A stretch of DNA of 64,000 nucleotides, taken from NCBI RefSeq assembly GCF_017562075.2, contig NC_054083.1, forward strand, positions 14,121,107-14,185,106. Reading direction: 5' to 3'. The stretch comes from Anopheles merus (taxonomy: Eukaryota; Arthropoda; Insecta; Diptera; Culicidae). How positions within the stretch are numbered: the stretch's first letter is position 1; each line of letters begins with the position of its first letter. The position numbers and the translations under genes are program-made. Positions 23,801 through 38,684 of the stretch are shown here, piece after piece. The notes beneath the pieces are model-generated. The model did no database searches and was not told the DNA's origin. It saw nothing but the letters and a program-made list of their open reading frames with translations.

Positions 23801-23988
23801 ACGCAACAATCATTGTCGGTCAAAGCCTAACTGTACCACTAATAGGTATGGCTATTAGTGACTAATTGGTAATCCGTAGCAGGAAAATCAGTCCTACGTA
23901 TGAGGGCACAGATCATTCGAGGCTTGAACCCATGAAAGGCATTTTGTTGAAAGGTACAAATTGACGACTGTATCACGAGACTGACAAA
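23801..23988 (-). mobile_element. Decayed SINE200-like retroposon, minus strand
   Basis: Read on the plus strand, the order is AATCATTGTCGGTCAAAGCC, ACTGTACCACTAATAGG, a GTAGCAGGAAAATCAGTCCT block, CCTACGTATG, then GGCTTGAACCCATGAAAGGC and TTGACGACTGTATCACGAG. This is the reverse complement of a full SINE with many substitutions and small indels. It is clearly the most diverged copy in the window, so probably the oldest. Confidence 0.75.
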
Positions 23989-24535
23989 TAGTTTCAATTA
24001 CACTAATTATTTTAAAGAAATAATTTTTTCACACATCGTTGCTTGATATAGTGTGGCACAAAAACTAAATTTTATCATTCATTCTTCATATTGGCATTTT
24101 ATTTTACATCTCTTCCAATCCGTTCTACAATATGAGTATAACTTTAAATGTTATTATAACTATTTCTCTAATTAAAACAAGTAAAATGGATTACACAAGA
24201 TTGACAAACATTAAAAATTCCATTATTATAATAAATGCTACACCGATCGGAACGGAACGGAATAAAGGATCTGAAAGGAACAGCCATAAAAAAGAACGGA
24301 ATATTTTACTACATTTGAACCGGAACGGCCAACGCTAGTCTCGACGTACACCAGCTCCTCCGCTTAGGCCACATCATTATTGCAGTAATTACCGGAATGT
24401 AATGTTTATAGTTTCATATCAATCTAGTACAACCTATAATAGAGTCAAATTTACAATCTAATCATTGAACGCATATAGTTCAATGTATTGGTCCCGCATG
24501 TTCAATAGAAATTATTATCATACATGGTATAGTTA

Positions 24536-24757
24536 GCCTGGTGGTACATGGGCTGGTCTGGTGGTACAGTCGTCAACTCGTACGACGTAACAACATGCCC
24601 GTCATGGGTTCAAGTCCCGAATAGACCGTGCCCCCATACTTAGGACTGACTATCCTGCTATGGTAACAATGAGTCATTGAAAGCCAAGCTCACTTCACTA
24701 GTAGTGGGTACAGGCAGGCCTTTGACCGACAGCGGTTGTTGTGCCAAAGAAGAAGAA
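24536..24757 (+). mobile_element. SINE200-like retroposon, first of a tandem pair
   Basis: The head GGCTGGTCTGGTGGTACAGT carries the A box TGGTACAGTCG at 24,562-24,572 and the B box GGTTCAAGTCC at 24,607-24,617, spaced as in a tRNA-derived promoter. The body and the terminal GGTTGTTGTGCCAAAGAAGAAGAA are complete. A short partial head (GCCTGGTGGTACATG) precedes the full one, suggesting a 5' rearrangement. GGTATAGTTA flanks the element on both sides (24,526-24,535 and 24,758-24,767). Confidence 0.88.
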
Positions 24758-24767
24758 GGTATAGTTA

Positions 24768-24970
24768 GCCGGTCTCATGGTACAGTCGTCAACTCGTACG
24801 ACTTAACAACATGCCCGTCATGGGTTCAAACCCCGAATAGACCGTGCCGCCATACGTAGGACTGACTATCCTGCTATGGGGGGAAATCAATAAGTCACTG
24901 AAAGCCAACCCCACAAGTGGGTTGGCAGGCCTTGACCGTCATCGGTTGTTGAGCCAAAGAAGAAGAAGAA
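24768..24970 (+). mobile_element. SINE200-like retroposon, second of a tandem pair
   Basis: A second copy in the same orientation begins at the head GCCGGTCTCATGGTACAGTCG and ends GAGCCAAAGAAGAAGAAGAA. It is bordered by the same 10-bp GGTATAGTTA, at 24,758-24,767 and 24,971-24,980. It differs from its neighbour in the head (CTCATGG for CTGGTGG) and has a short deletion in the CACTAGTGGG part of the body. The two copies are therefore not a simple recent duplication of one sequence. Confidence 0.88.
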
Positions 24971-27900
24971 GGTATAGTTATGGAAATGGTACGGAAGATT
25001 TAAAAAAAGATGAAATTTTGTAGGGATCGAATTAAAAATAGAATCGGCGATAATCAGTGGATCAATGGGATACAAAATTTGACAACATTATGAGGTTCTT
25101 TATAGTACCAATACACGAATTGTATCAAACATTAAGTATTGAGTAAATCAAGCAACAATGTAAATACTATTAATAATTCAAATTTGGGATGAAAAGGTTT
25201 GTTGTTTTATAAAAGGTAGACGCACTTATTCTGGATGCATTTCAGCCATTTTCGTGGAAAAAAACATTGAAAAACTAATAATTGTGAGATCCGGCACGAC
25301 CATTCCCTCGATGACAAAAAAGCTTCCAAAAGCCGCTGCAAGATGCGCCAGTGAACATCGAAATTACACTAGCGAGTACGGACAATGTAGCCCGGCCTTC
25401 ATACTTGAAACAGTGATAATTTTATCATTGTACTGTGGCATCACCATACGGCAATTCGTCTCCAAATTTGAGTAAAAGCGGTCGGATGCTTCATTAAATA
25501 ATAAACAAAATTATTCCTTGAAGTGGAATGGGATAAACATAGAAAGGGGTAAAAAGAGCTCAAAAGTTTATATTAAAAAAATCCAGTTAGCTAAAATCCA
25601 AAACAATAAAATTTACCTTATGGTTATTGTGTGATGGGAGCCTGTTAATACAGACAAACATACAATCTTTCATTTGTGTTGTTTATTGAAATAGGATTGT
25701 GTCAAACATTGTGAATTGTGGATTGTGAAAACACTCGCTGATAGTCTTACTCCGATGACGTTATTTCTAAAGATTTGAATCTAACTTTTCAGAAGCTGCT
25801 TCAATTTGATGGAAACGATACAGATGGCTGGCTCGTTACTATATCACTCGAGACAAAGAGCCAGTTCAGTCATGTCAATACTTTAATCCTTGAATCATTT
25901 TCTGTTGTTTCCATTTTAGATACCCTAGCTTACTCTCGCCTTGTATAACCCCATCTTTGTTTCCTTTTCTCGTTATACTGGGTATGACATACAAATTTCG
26001 TCTAATTCTCATAACTCTCAATGGCAACCTATTTTCATTGATTAGAGATTTCACTTCAAATCCACTTTAATCTTTTCAATACTCGCCAGGTAGAACTATA
26101 ATAATACTGGCAGAGCTCTCAGGCGTAACTGCGTAAAACGGGAAAAGCTTTTTGTTTTGACAATTTCCAAGTGTTTGCAAATTGATAGATTAGATACTGA
26201 GCCACTCGTGGGTGTGCTCTGCCAGGGCTATTGATAAAGAAACACTTGGACGGAAAATAAACATTCTTCTGGAGTGGGTTTCAACAGAAAGCAAAAAAGA
26301 TTCTTATTGAGCTTTACATAATTATATATTTCGCTATCCTCAATTCATTGCATGCTTGCCTTTGTAGGCACATGCCTTTGAAACCCATTTCCCTAGTGTT
26401 GAAAATCATTCAATAAATCAAGCTGCTTTGAGAAGGGCCAGTTTGATTGCCTTTCGATAATGATTTTAAATGCTTGAAATGGCAAGAATCTTTTTAACAG
26501 TGGATTGAGATGAGTGGGTATGCTTTTCTTCCTTTCTTTTTTCCGGTTTCCTTGCCACATTTAGAGAATTCAATCAATTCAAGACTTTTATTCTATTGAA
26601 TGCAAACATGCTTCAATTTGCATAACAAATGGTTCCATTCTTTCGCTACCGGTACCGCTTGACCGTTTGACGTAATTGTTAGGCAGCGCTCCAACGAAAA
26701 GGTGCGATGTTTTTCTTTTCTACGGTCAGGTGTTTTTGCTCTTCCCGCCACAACGACATTTGGGCTGTCGGACGGCACTCCGTTCGTAGAATGAAATTGA
26801 AGTAAGGAATGTAGCAACAGTAGACACAATTAAGTTGTTGGTAGCAAACAAAAAAGGATCGAGTCCAAAATGGGTTGTCAATCGCATTTCCACCAAACCA
26901 CCAATTAACCGGAGTAAGCAGTATGAATGGAGAAGGTGAGAGGGCGTTATTGGATCCTGAACACTCATTTTGCTTAATCAGATGACGGATTAACCATGAC
27001 GGAGGGTCGGCCGTGTTTTTGAAACTGTATTTCACCGATGGCAAAAAATACCTTATGGTTGAAATGGTTGAAAAAAATAATCGCTGTAAGAGGCCGAAAA
27101 AGAGACATTAATTAAAGCAAGAATAAAAACTATCATACATTTAAAATGTTTTAAAGACAAATACATGACTTCAATGTGACTTCCAGTGCAAAAAAGATCG
27201 ATTATACGAGATAAAATAATATTTCAAAAGAGTTAAAAAATACGAAAACTTCCATTATTTCTACCATCGAAAATATTGTTATACTTCTAGCGCTGCATCT
27301 GAAATCACTTCGGTCAATGTTGTACATCATATCACAAGAGAATTCATTGCAGTAGTATTGCAAATTGAGTATAAGATTTCAAAAAACTGCCTATTTTTTG
27401 CTTTTAGTTGTCCATTTCTATTCATTTATGCGAATGGAACTGTAGAAATGCAAATTGGCTAGGCCAATTTTTTGACAAGTTTAAACTTTTCAGTCAAATG
27501 AAAAGGAGAGAAAAAAAAGTTAGAACGACGGTTCATAATACAGCAACACGAAAATGCTTACCCGTGCACAATTCAACGGATTCTCCTTCCTTGTGGTGCT
27601 GTAGTGTTAATAAAGTTTTTTTTTATTTACGAATGTCTCCAGAGATGTGCTAGCGGTTAGCAAAAAGAACCAAAATGGTAGTTTTAGCGAACGCAACGCG
27701 GAAGGCTGATTATGGGAGGGATAAAACAAAATGTGTTAGTGCTGTAAAAGATTTGTGTAGCCCTTGATCGTAGATTTTGGTAATGGTTTTTAGTAGGGGC
27801 TGCTTGCAGCCAAAGAAGCGCAGCAATAAAAGCGATCATAAATATGCTGAGCTCTGTGCATGGGGGTTGATTCGGAAAAAGGAGCAAAGAGGAAAATGGA

Positions 27901-30900
27901 TGTTTCACAAAGAACGTGAAATAGTTGGTTTAGGTGTGATGGTTAAAGAACTTTTGTAGTAGCAAGAGCTAGAAACCGAGATAGAGCTATGAACAACCAA
28001 GAATTTAAAACAATATAATACAAAGAACCTAAAAAATACAAATAATTTTGTTTTTTTTTTCAAGTGTTACAACAAGATCATGCTGGTCTTCAATTAACTT
28101 CTTTTGTTGTATGTTATTTAAAATAACAGGAATGGAGCCTTTTGCTTGAAAGGATCCTGCGTCTCTGTGTTTACTGAAGGGAAAATATTCAACAGTTGTA
28201 AACACAAGATCCATGTTTGGTTAGAAATAAGACGAAACCATTCTGGAAAGTTCTGTTGTTTCAGCAAAGTTCAAGTTTTTGGGTACATGATGGTTAAACC
28301 ATAAAAGGATAAAAACAAGTATGATTCTTCAAATAGGGGGCTGAATCTAAATGGTATGTAGTCATAAACTGGGGTGGATGATAGCGGAGGTAAGGTGTAG
28401 AAATAAAATCGAACTTAGATGAGCTATGATATCGGTTTTGTTGCTAGGGATTACTTGAAATGTTGCTGCCAAAATGGAGCTTCATGTTTTATAGGAGCTG
28501 TGGTGGTAACTATTTTTACGCTTCTCGGAAGGATCACACAGGAAGGATCAACCATCGTTCAACAAGCACCTAGACAAAGCTACCATAACATGTTGAACCT
28601 CTGTTAGCATAATAATAGATTTATGAAGCTTAATAACTTTATTGATATGCCACTATGTTTATCGATTTTTTGCGATATAAAAAGTGATAACAATATCAAT
28701 AAACATAAATCACATTCAAGCGAATGATGCTATCGAGTGACATTCATTTTAATGTATGAATGTTACATGATGTTTATGTTTGTTTGTAATTGATGTAAGA
28801 TGATAGAAATATTTTTTTGTGGTTGATGAAAACAAGCAGTGTGAACAATAAGGTGATTATTACTGTAATAGAAATTTATGTAACAAAAAATGACGGATTT
28901 GACAAATTGGTGCATAAATAGCAGGATAAAATCAGTTCTAATATTGAGAAGTCTTACTCCATACAACATTTGATTCCATGACTCGCATATTTTTAAGCCG
29001 TAGGGCTAGGCGTCTCTCCCGTGAGGCCGAACCGTGTTTTTTTTTTTCAAAATACAAAAATAAATTAAATAGCTCGTTAAGTTTGGCCATCGATAAATCA
29101 TTTGACATTAATTAAAATTGTAAATTTGTGAAAAATGTCTAAACAAGACATGACACTCAATAGACATCGCAATGATTTAGTAAAAACTGATTCTCTGTTA
29201 TACAATTGCAACAGGCAGATTAGTAAAATAATCTTGGGAAGGGTTATTGTTGGCACTACGACATGGGCATGACAGCTGTATAAAGACATTTTAGTCTATG
29301 TCCATCTACTCAACTCGAACTTGATATTGGCAATCTTTATTTATATTATTATTATTATCATTTGTTTTGTCAACCTGTTTATCCATAATGAGTCAACAGG
29401 TTTACTGTATTTTGATGTAAATGCTCTAAATTTTGATGCTCCAAAGTGGTTCTGTAGTCTCTAAAAATGCATCAACTCGACAATGAGATGATCCAAGAAT
29501 AGAACACGCCTTAGAATTTAAGTTTAAGAACTGTATCCATTTCATGAAAATATGTGAGCCATTGTTCCAATTTAAACCAAAATCTGTAATTAACTATTCA
29601 GGTAAACTTAGACCATATTTCGCTAACGATCCGTCAGGTCAGGTTAAATCGATGTCCCTAATTTATGATCATTAATGGCGCTAATGGAATGCTGTCACTG
29701 AAAAAAGAAAAGCTGTGTCACGTTGACCTTGCGTAGAACACCGGCAAACTTATCACATTGAAACTTTTCCCATTTAAATTCAGACCATCATGAAATACAG
29801 TGCATGTTCGAAGGAAGGAAACCTGTTGACGGGACTCAAAATGTTTAAAGAATGTTTTGGAAAAAAACTATCATATCGTTTTGGATGTTGTATTCACCTA
29901 TACAATTGTTGTGTATTATAATGTGGCTTGAAGCACAATGGTAATTTATATTGAATAATAATGTCCGTGAGCTCTGTTTAATTCAATCATTGTTATGGCT
30001 TCAATCATACTTTAGCATGTTAATTGTGTCTGTGGTAAGAATTTCTCATGATTATGATAATGATGATTTCGTTTTAATTTTACTATTTTTATTTGCTTGT
30101 AGTAATGCACATAATTTTATACCTTGTTCTTATCAGCATAGATGCTTTATTTTGTGCTGTTCAGAAAAATACTCAATTGTCTTCAAAACTACTTTAACTA
30201 TCCTTTCGTATCCTCTCCGTACCAATGCAGAGCTGGAAGCTGTGATGATGTTCTTTCAATACTCAAACCAACAAAGCGGATTTAGTGCTTACACACTCAC
30301 GACATACACTTCTCAGCTTGATGTACGTTTGAACGAGAAAAGTTCTTCGTCGCTGTCTGTCTATTGTGGGTCGCCTACGAGAGCCTGTGGGATGAAAACA
30401 TAGTGGCAATGGTTGAACCTTGTGGGAAATGATGAAATAAGAAAATGAGTCATGGCAACGTGACAGGCATTGAAATTTATTTGCTTCATTGCGTTGTTAA
30501 CCTCTCGAAGAGCTAGCTGCCTGTGCCTTTATCTTTCTATGCCAATGGAGGGTCAACGTTGATCAAGGACGACGGTTGTTCAAGTTCATTCGCTAGAACA
30601 CCGGAAACCGAGCTAGGATTTCTCGAGCGCGTTCGTAGGTTTGAAGTGCTTTTCCTAGAGAGTGGCTAGCACTGGCATTCAAAGAGGAAACACTCAAAAC
30701 CACGTGTCGGTTTTCCCATAACCGGCGCAGTCATTTCACCGCAATGTGCTGTCCGAGCAGCTATTGAGAGTTATGGGAGTGAATTGATTTCCCGGCGCTG
30801 CAGCAGGTGATGCTGAGATACATTATGCTTTGTAGTTGCTTCATACGTATACAATGAATGATGCACGTAAAGAATTCTAGAAAACTGAAAAATTTCCCAA

Positions 30901-33900
30901 ACAATTGATAGCATTTATTGAATCGAAAAAGATCAAATTATGTTGTTAAGGAAAGCTAGCATAGGTTTGAAAGGGATTTAAAAATATCTTGAAACAATAT
31001 TTCTCAAACCAAATTTTATCACCTTACAGAGTAGAGTGTTGCAAAATAACAGCGCAACTAAAGCTTCGTTTGTTATTTTCTATGCCGTTTGTGTAGATTT
31101 GTGTCTGATTGGTATTTGTGTAGTAGTTCGTTGTTACTGCAATAATTGTAGTTACACAATAATAAAAAAAACTATGTAAATATGTAACATTCGTTAATTA
31201 CAAGAGAGGCCATTGTAGTCTTTCCGTCTCCTGTCGCTTTGCCCCATACTTGCGACTGTTTTATAGCTTACAGTAAGATATAATCGACAGCGAACACAAC
31301 ACATCCGACCACCGCCATAGAAGCGAGATGAAAGTCAAAGCTATTATCACGATAAGCCAATAGCATAAATAAAAACAAAAGCCGGCGCCAAACTGTCTCC
31401 GTACCGTATTATCCGAACCGTATCAAGAACCGTACCGAGAACCGAATGATGAGCGACAGTCCGTCTGAAACATGGTTGTTACTGGTGGGCTAGAGGTTTG
31501 ATGTGAAACACAATGTATAGGGAGATTTTGTTCTTGGTTCTTGGACCTGTTAAGTACTTTTTTAAAAGAGGTTTGATTACCTTTTCGAATGTTTGTTGAG
31601 GATAAGTAATTGAAAGCATTGAAGATTAATGAGAATATTGTAATACGAGCTCACGATGTGAAAATTCAGCAGTATTCTTGCTGTTTGAGAAGAGTTTCTT
31701 TGAACATGTTGAGAAAACAGTATTCACATAAAATAAATTAAGTTCGATTTAATATGCTTCTCCATTAATAATATTCTTTTCCCATATAATGAAGTGCAAT
31801 ACTTTGTCAAAAGTAATAAAGTATCATATCAATCTATTTTATAAATTTTGGATGCTCATTCGAACTCCTCTGTCTTTATGGTGAAAAAAACATTCGTGGC
31901 AAATTTCTTTAATTTGTTTCGATTATTCTGAATTCAACGGGGGTTCTACAAAAAGTAGTTCCTGTGCTTCAACATAGAGTGAAACGAAATATTTAATCCA
32001 TTTCTTATGAATTAATTGCTATACCAAGCAAAGTAAGCGGAATAGCTGCTTGTAATACAGAATATTAAAAGCTTCGGGGTAAACGAAGAAAAAAATGGTA
32101 CGAGTCTAATTATCCGTAATTGAATCAATTACTCACATCCATCTCATGTTTTCCGGTGCCGCCAAACTAAACCGGTTCACAGTGAAGAGTGTGAAGGAAA
32201 AAAATCATTTAAGCTAATAAAGTAAGCTCTTGAGCAAGGAGCGAGCGAGGTAAAAAAACAACTTTGATGGCGCTCGATCGTGCCGGTTAATGAGGGAAGG
32301 AAAGCTTACGTCCTGCCAAAGCGATAGCAAAACTCTTCGAGCTGAAATAACTCACCGGATAAAAGTGAGCTTGAGTATTGTTTAAACTGGGTCGTTCGTA
32401 AGCACTTCTCAGCACGAACTTCGTCACGGGATACTCGCCGGCGTGGGACTTTCATCGAATGCAGTCCATATTTAATCTTCCTCATCTTTCGCTGTTCGTT
32501 TCGTTCTATTGCTTTTTTGCCTGGAGAAGATTGCAGCGATCCTTCCGATTCCCTCGGCCCGACCGACAACCATCCACATTAGACGGCGTGTGTCGAGAAA
32601 TGGTGGCCGTAGTTCGCAGTAGTGCAAAACCGTCCACGAAATGGGGAGCTAAAAAATAGCCGAGTAATTAGTCTGGTGCTGTCTAGTGTGACCAAGGATT
32701 ATTAGTGATGCCCGGCAGAGATTAAACCTATGAAAAGGTCGAGCGAAGAGTACCGAGGACCGAACGGGCACCCCAAGTCGGTTGGAAGATCAGCGAGCAG
32801 AAGCTGCACTCGTGCTAGAGGCGGTCAACGTTCTGCCGTATTAAAGCGTTCGTTGCCGCATACACACGCTTGGTTAAAGGTCGATGAAGCAACTAGGTCA
32901 GGACTCATTTGCATCCGAATGGATGTTGTCACGTTTGGGTGCTGAGGAGCTGAGTTGTTAACCCTTCAAGATGTGGATACATCAAAGCCACTACTAGCTA
33001 CATTTAATTAAACGCTTATATGAAATTCTCTTTCAGAGCACATTCAGGAGGTAAAAAAATCGACCTGGAGTCTGTTTATAAAAATGCTACCCTTAATAAG
33101 TTTTAAGGCTGCATTTTTTTCGTTTTCTTCTGTTTGCGACGAACTCAACCCATATCTTCTGTTAATTTGTGTATCAACTTAAAAAAAAGAACATGCCACA
33201 TTGTGAAGCAGGAAATCATATGATCGAATTATTTCAACCTTGATTAGCAGAGTAAAATGTCTGCACGAATCGAACATCGATGATGTTATTTTTGTTGTCG
33301 GGTTGAGCAGCGTGAAAGTAATAAAGAATTTAAAATCATATCACGTTCTATCGTACCGTATCATCGGTGTGATGATTCCCTGCTGAACATAAGCGATGCG
33401 AGAGAATTTCACCATCCATTATAGTTTGCTTCACACCTTTTCCCCTGCACTCGAACAGAGTTGATCTAGCATTCGATGTAAAACTCCGCACTGAACGTGT
33501 TTGGACTCGCACATCGCTCGAATGGCAGGCCATCGAAATCGGCTTAAATCTCGTGGCAGATTCATCGCGCTATGAATTTCTAAGCATTGGATTATGGTAG
33601 TAAAGAAGGTGTGAGAAGCTATTGTAAACTTACGTCACCGATTTGTTCGACTCAGTTCTTCTCTGTTGCACTGTCAAACTTTTTCAATGCTGTATGAGTG
33701 GATATTGTAGACCTGTAGCATGTTACCTTTCTGGTACTTTATTTATAAATAACCACTTTGTTAGAAGGTTAAATAATTGGTAGGTCATCTAGCATACCAG
33801 ATTTTTGTTTTGTACAAGATTTGGTATTTATAAATAATTTCAAGATAAATAAGGCTTTTAATACATTTTGCAAAGTTGCCTCAAAATATTAAGCAACTTG

Positions 33901-36900
33901 AACTGAATCCCTAAAATTATTATATCAATATATAGCAAGTATAGCTATCTCTCAGCACGGCTAATATGTGCAATCTGGAAACCATCGTCATTAGCATTCA
34001 TTATCCAGCGTCTTGTAAGTCAAATGTCGCCAGTTTGTTTGCTAACATGGTGCGGAAATGGCTGCAATCAGTACCACTGATGATTGCAGATGTTTGTGCA
34101 GCATTGCAGTCGCTGCAATATTTGCTGTACATTGCGATCGGATCTTTTGTGTTGATGTGCCTACAGCACGCACGCATACAGGGAAATAAAACGGCTATGT
34201 TCAATAATCATTTGCCAATGAGCCGTGGTAGCAACGGAGCTATGCTGTCATCGTGTCGAGTGAAACGTTGAAGTGCAAATATGTTTACGATGCAACCATG
34301 TCAATAATTAACAACGGTCTCCTCCAACCTTCCGCCCATTGTTTATTCGCTTTGCTCGTTGCTCGTTGGCTGCCCGACGGTGGTGTCTTTGCGTTTTAGG
34401 ATTTGACTGGATGCGACAGCTGCGGGAATCACATTCAAACCGCTGGAACGCAACCCGCAAGGAAATACCGTGCTGGCCGGGTGGCATGTTTAGTTGAGCG
34501 GAAAATTACTCCTACTGTCGGGATGCCCCTCAACCGCAGACACACGCTCGCATAAACTTGCTCATCCCTCAACAAAGTAAGTAATTCTGCGACTGCCAGG
34601 TGGTAACGCTGAAAGCACTGCAGGGCGGGCCTGTCGTCGTCGTTGGGCACGAAGGAAGCGATTTTTACGATTACAAATGTACACTCGTATGGAGGATGGC
34701 ACTTTGGTCATACATTTTTGTTTTGGTTGACTTTTTTACGAGCAATGCGCTTTCACTGAAGTGATATTTTCTGGTTTACAAGCCAGAAGCCACTTTTAAA
34801 GTAAGTCTCCAATGTTTGCTTTGTAAGAAGTGACAGGCACCATGCTTCCTGTCTGATACGGCTCCCTTAGAGATATGAGAAGAAATGCTGTTAAAAAAGT
34901 TACTGAGTTCGATCATTATAAGTTTTTTAGTACTGGTCGAAAAAATTGGACCACTCACAAAAATATATCAATTATCATAAAATTAAAAAAGGCTTCTCAC
35001 AAAGACGACTTTGAAATGCCATGAGCAAAGCGCCATTACAGTTGCTGTCGCATACATAACTAAAGTGCAGGTACTATGTAAGTCATAAAACTTATAAAAA
35101 AATAATATTGAATTTAAACTGTTACGTATATTGTACCGGCGACAAGGTCTAGTGTACTAAGTTCACCAAACTAATGCAAACGAAGCTCCGAAAACATATG
35201 ACAGGGACTGAAGGGGAATATAAAAATGTAAAAAATGACAACATGACCTAGTCTACACGCTTCAACGCACAATCACTCTGCAACATGAACATGTCGATCA
35301 TGTCATTATGAACGATTGACAATCACGGGAACATAGTCTAAAGTGTAGCTTTAACTGAGTCGTCCGGAAATTGCTATATTATCTATTAATAATATCTCGG
35401 TGAGGCGCAAGCAATTATATATTGTGATTCGTAGAATGCTAGTAGCGCAAAACTTTGGTAGCAGAGTGGGTTGCATGTCGAAAAAGCATTAAAGCTGATA
35501 GAACACTATGGCGTTGGTTAAGGGTGGTATGTTGAATAAAATTAGCTGTATTGATGTATAAACATTTTAAATGGATAAATAAGTTTGTTAAAATGACCTA
35601 AACCTGACACTCAATTGACATACATATGAATGTATTGTACCTGACATTAAACATAAATATTCGTTCGTGCTCGAGATATTTAACATTGTTTCACTCATCT
35701 TGAATTCCATCCTTGGAAATTTGAGTGTATGATACCGCGTAGACTAGATAGACCAAAAGCTCTTTATTACCCGCAAACATTCCATCGTGTGGCTTAAAAA
35801 TGGTTTCTATTTTACACCATGTTGTTGGTAAATTCTTTCATTTTACGGTCGTTCTACTTCCGTATCTACTTTGTACGATGAGCACAGGCCCAAAGTCTCA
35901 AGCCTTTAAATCGCTAAAACAGATGCTTTCTTCGTACACACTGTCCGACCGAAGTGGCCGTAGTGTGAGGTGCACAATAAATTGCTCAGTTTATTATCGT
36001 ACCTGCTTTTCGTTTATACCTTTTTTCTGCCCATCCTGCCGACGGATAGTTTAGCTTTAGTGCTGGGGACGATCATGGCGAGTGAATAAAGAGAAGTGAT
36101 TTTCAATTCGTAGTAGCAGGGTCATTGGCTGCTTCCGCTCCAGGGTTTTGGGTTCTGCTTTCTTTACGACATGTTTATCGTTTCGAGGTCGGTGAATTCT
36201 CGCCGAACCGGGCCAAGCCAAGGATAATCGTAAGATCCTTGCTCCCCGTCAAGATGGTCGAAAAAGTTACAATTTTTATTTTACTGCATCGTTATCACCG
36301 ATTACGTTCAACAACCGTGCGCTATTTTTGAAAAGCGCCGCCTGCTGGATGATGTTGAAGCGCAGCGCAGTCTACACGACGCCGGAGAAGTTTTCCAACT
36401 GGCACACCAGTAGACAGACAGGTTAGCTAGAGATTGGTAAAAACTTGGATAGTTGTACGGTGAATAGAACCGTAAAGCATTTTCAACGCTTAGGTTGGGT
36501 GAAAGAATGGGGCTTATATGCACGACAGGAAATATAAACTTCCATGTGCATTCCAGGGTATGCAGACGGTTGCGTTCGGTGCAAGTTCTCATTTATTGGA
36601 AGTTTGATTTACTGCAGCGATGAAATATGTAGCTGAGAGAGCTTAATTGAACATTTAACTGAAAAAACTTGCAATGAGACTGTTTCAAAAAACTTAATCA
36701 GATATTAAGATCAAACGAACGTTCTAAGATACCTGCCAGCAGTAGAAATCTGCATAAGAAAAAAAACCCCAACCGTGTCAGCTTCAAGAAATTTAAAATA
36801 AATGCTCTACCTTGAAAAGCCTTCTCCTAGGCACATCATGTCATCTTCGTATTGAACTATCATATCTGAAAAGTACAGATGAACACACAGCTTGACAGCA

Positions 36901-38684
36901 GGTGCTCAGATAATCGACGTTCTACTGTAGTTCTCCTGTTTGAAACCTGTTTGAGATATATTCTCCTGTTTGAGTTTATTTGTTCTGTTTAAAGGCATGT
37001 AATAATGCCTCCAATGCCCTGTATTTTTTTACCCAAGATTGGTTTATGTCAAAATACAGACAGACAGATGAAAATCTCAATACATAGAATGAACCAATGT
37101 CTACAATGACAAGTGGTTTTAATTTATACTATGCTAATTTATAGAAGCATTAGATTGGCATATAAGCTATTATTGTATATTATATCTATAGCGGCGGGCA
37201 AGAATGTACTTGTAAGTAATTATGTAAACAAAAAAATACATACATAAACAAATTTATATAATGTTAATTTAAAAACGTGCAGTTAAACAAAGGAAAAGAG
37301 CAAGCTGTGATATTATGCTTGGTTTATGCTGAATTACTGAGATAAATAGTACCATAGTACCATAGTACTCACTAGAGTAGGTTCTTCATACGTTAGGATG
37401 TTCCGTTTCGGAAGCAGAAGATGTTCGGCGTTCACAGGAGCTGGTGTGTCTGCCATTAGACTAACCGGTCCTTTGACTTGTTATTTTTAAACATGTCAAA
37501 CAACAGAAAGAAAATCTTTAAACAAGCGTTGTAATTTTGCATTGATTAACATATGTGGTACTCTGAGTACGGCACAAAGACACACTGATGAAAGGCCCTT
37601 ACAAGTATCCCTTCATCGTTATCCGCTATAATCATGAATGGGCTAGATAATCCTTTCAACGGCAGGGTGATGTTATGTACGGTTTACTGCACCGTTACGA
37701 CCACTAAGATGGCCATTGATGATGTTCGACGTAACATTAGCAGAAGTTAACTACAATTTTCTGCTAAGCTCAGCTTAGTGGGTTTGTAATATGGGCAGGG
37801 GCAAGAAGAATTTTAGACATACTATCATTGCACGGTGGAGGTCGCCACACTACCGCCATCATCATTACCACGGCCACTACAATCCATTGCAGCCATCTCA
37901 AATAGTCAGGGCCGAGGCTAAGTGCTTGCCTGGCGATGAAGTGTAACGTTAGCAAGTGGATCCGCAATCATTGTTACGAGAATCAAGAACATGTCGGTAA
38001 AATCTGTGCATGCGATGATGGTTGGCGATGCTGTTGTACATTCAATAGAGTTAATTAATTTTGGAGAACGCCATATGAGCGCTTCTTATATTATAAATTA
38101 GCTCATTCTAGGTAATAATCGGCCATGTACTGGCATACATTAAGAAGTTGATTAAATGGGCTACTCTAAAGGTAATAAAAGTATTTTTTTTCTGATTTGA
38201 TTGAATGCAATACAATCGTGTTTGTTATTATCGTATCTTACAGAAAATATCGTTTTCAAAGCCTCACGATACGTTTTCGAGCTGTAAATGTGTAATAAAA
38301 TGTGCAAACATTTTAATTAAACCGTTACGTGGTCAATCAGCACTTTTGACACAATCGATTCAAATTGAATTTCAATTAAACATTAACGTTCGAGGCGATT
38401 GTGACCAGAATATATTGACAGTCGCACATTCACTATCCAGATAGTAAACGCGTAATCGATCCGTATACCAAGACACACTGTTAGATGCCAAAGTTCTAAT
38501 TTTATTCTATTCATCCTTCTCGCGTTTCTGTTACCACCGGCATAGCGATGACCATCGGTACAGAAGTGGCTGTTTGAGGAAAATAATAGACCCACACCGA
38601 GGATGGGTGGGTGAGGTTTCGTTTTTCTCTAAAATGATCCGCTTTTCAGTCCTATTATTACATGCGTTCTAAAGATAAACGGAC

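Noticed and set aside
24562..24617. Possible tRNA gene
   Set aside because: A and B boxes are present, but the sequence between and after them continues into a SINE body, the same head recurs at several dispersed sites, and no cloverleaf with a proper acceptor stem closes.
26679..27044. 121-codon minus-strand frame
   Set aside because: It overlaps two other frames on the same strand, has no motif or splice context, and is within chance length for this composition.
29000..29052. GC-rich stretch ending in a T run, resembling a retroposon tail
   Set aside because: Only about 40 bp stand out and no second copy or target duplication is visible in the window.
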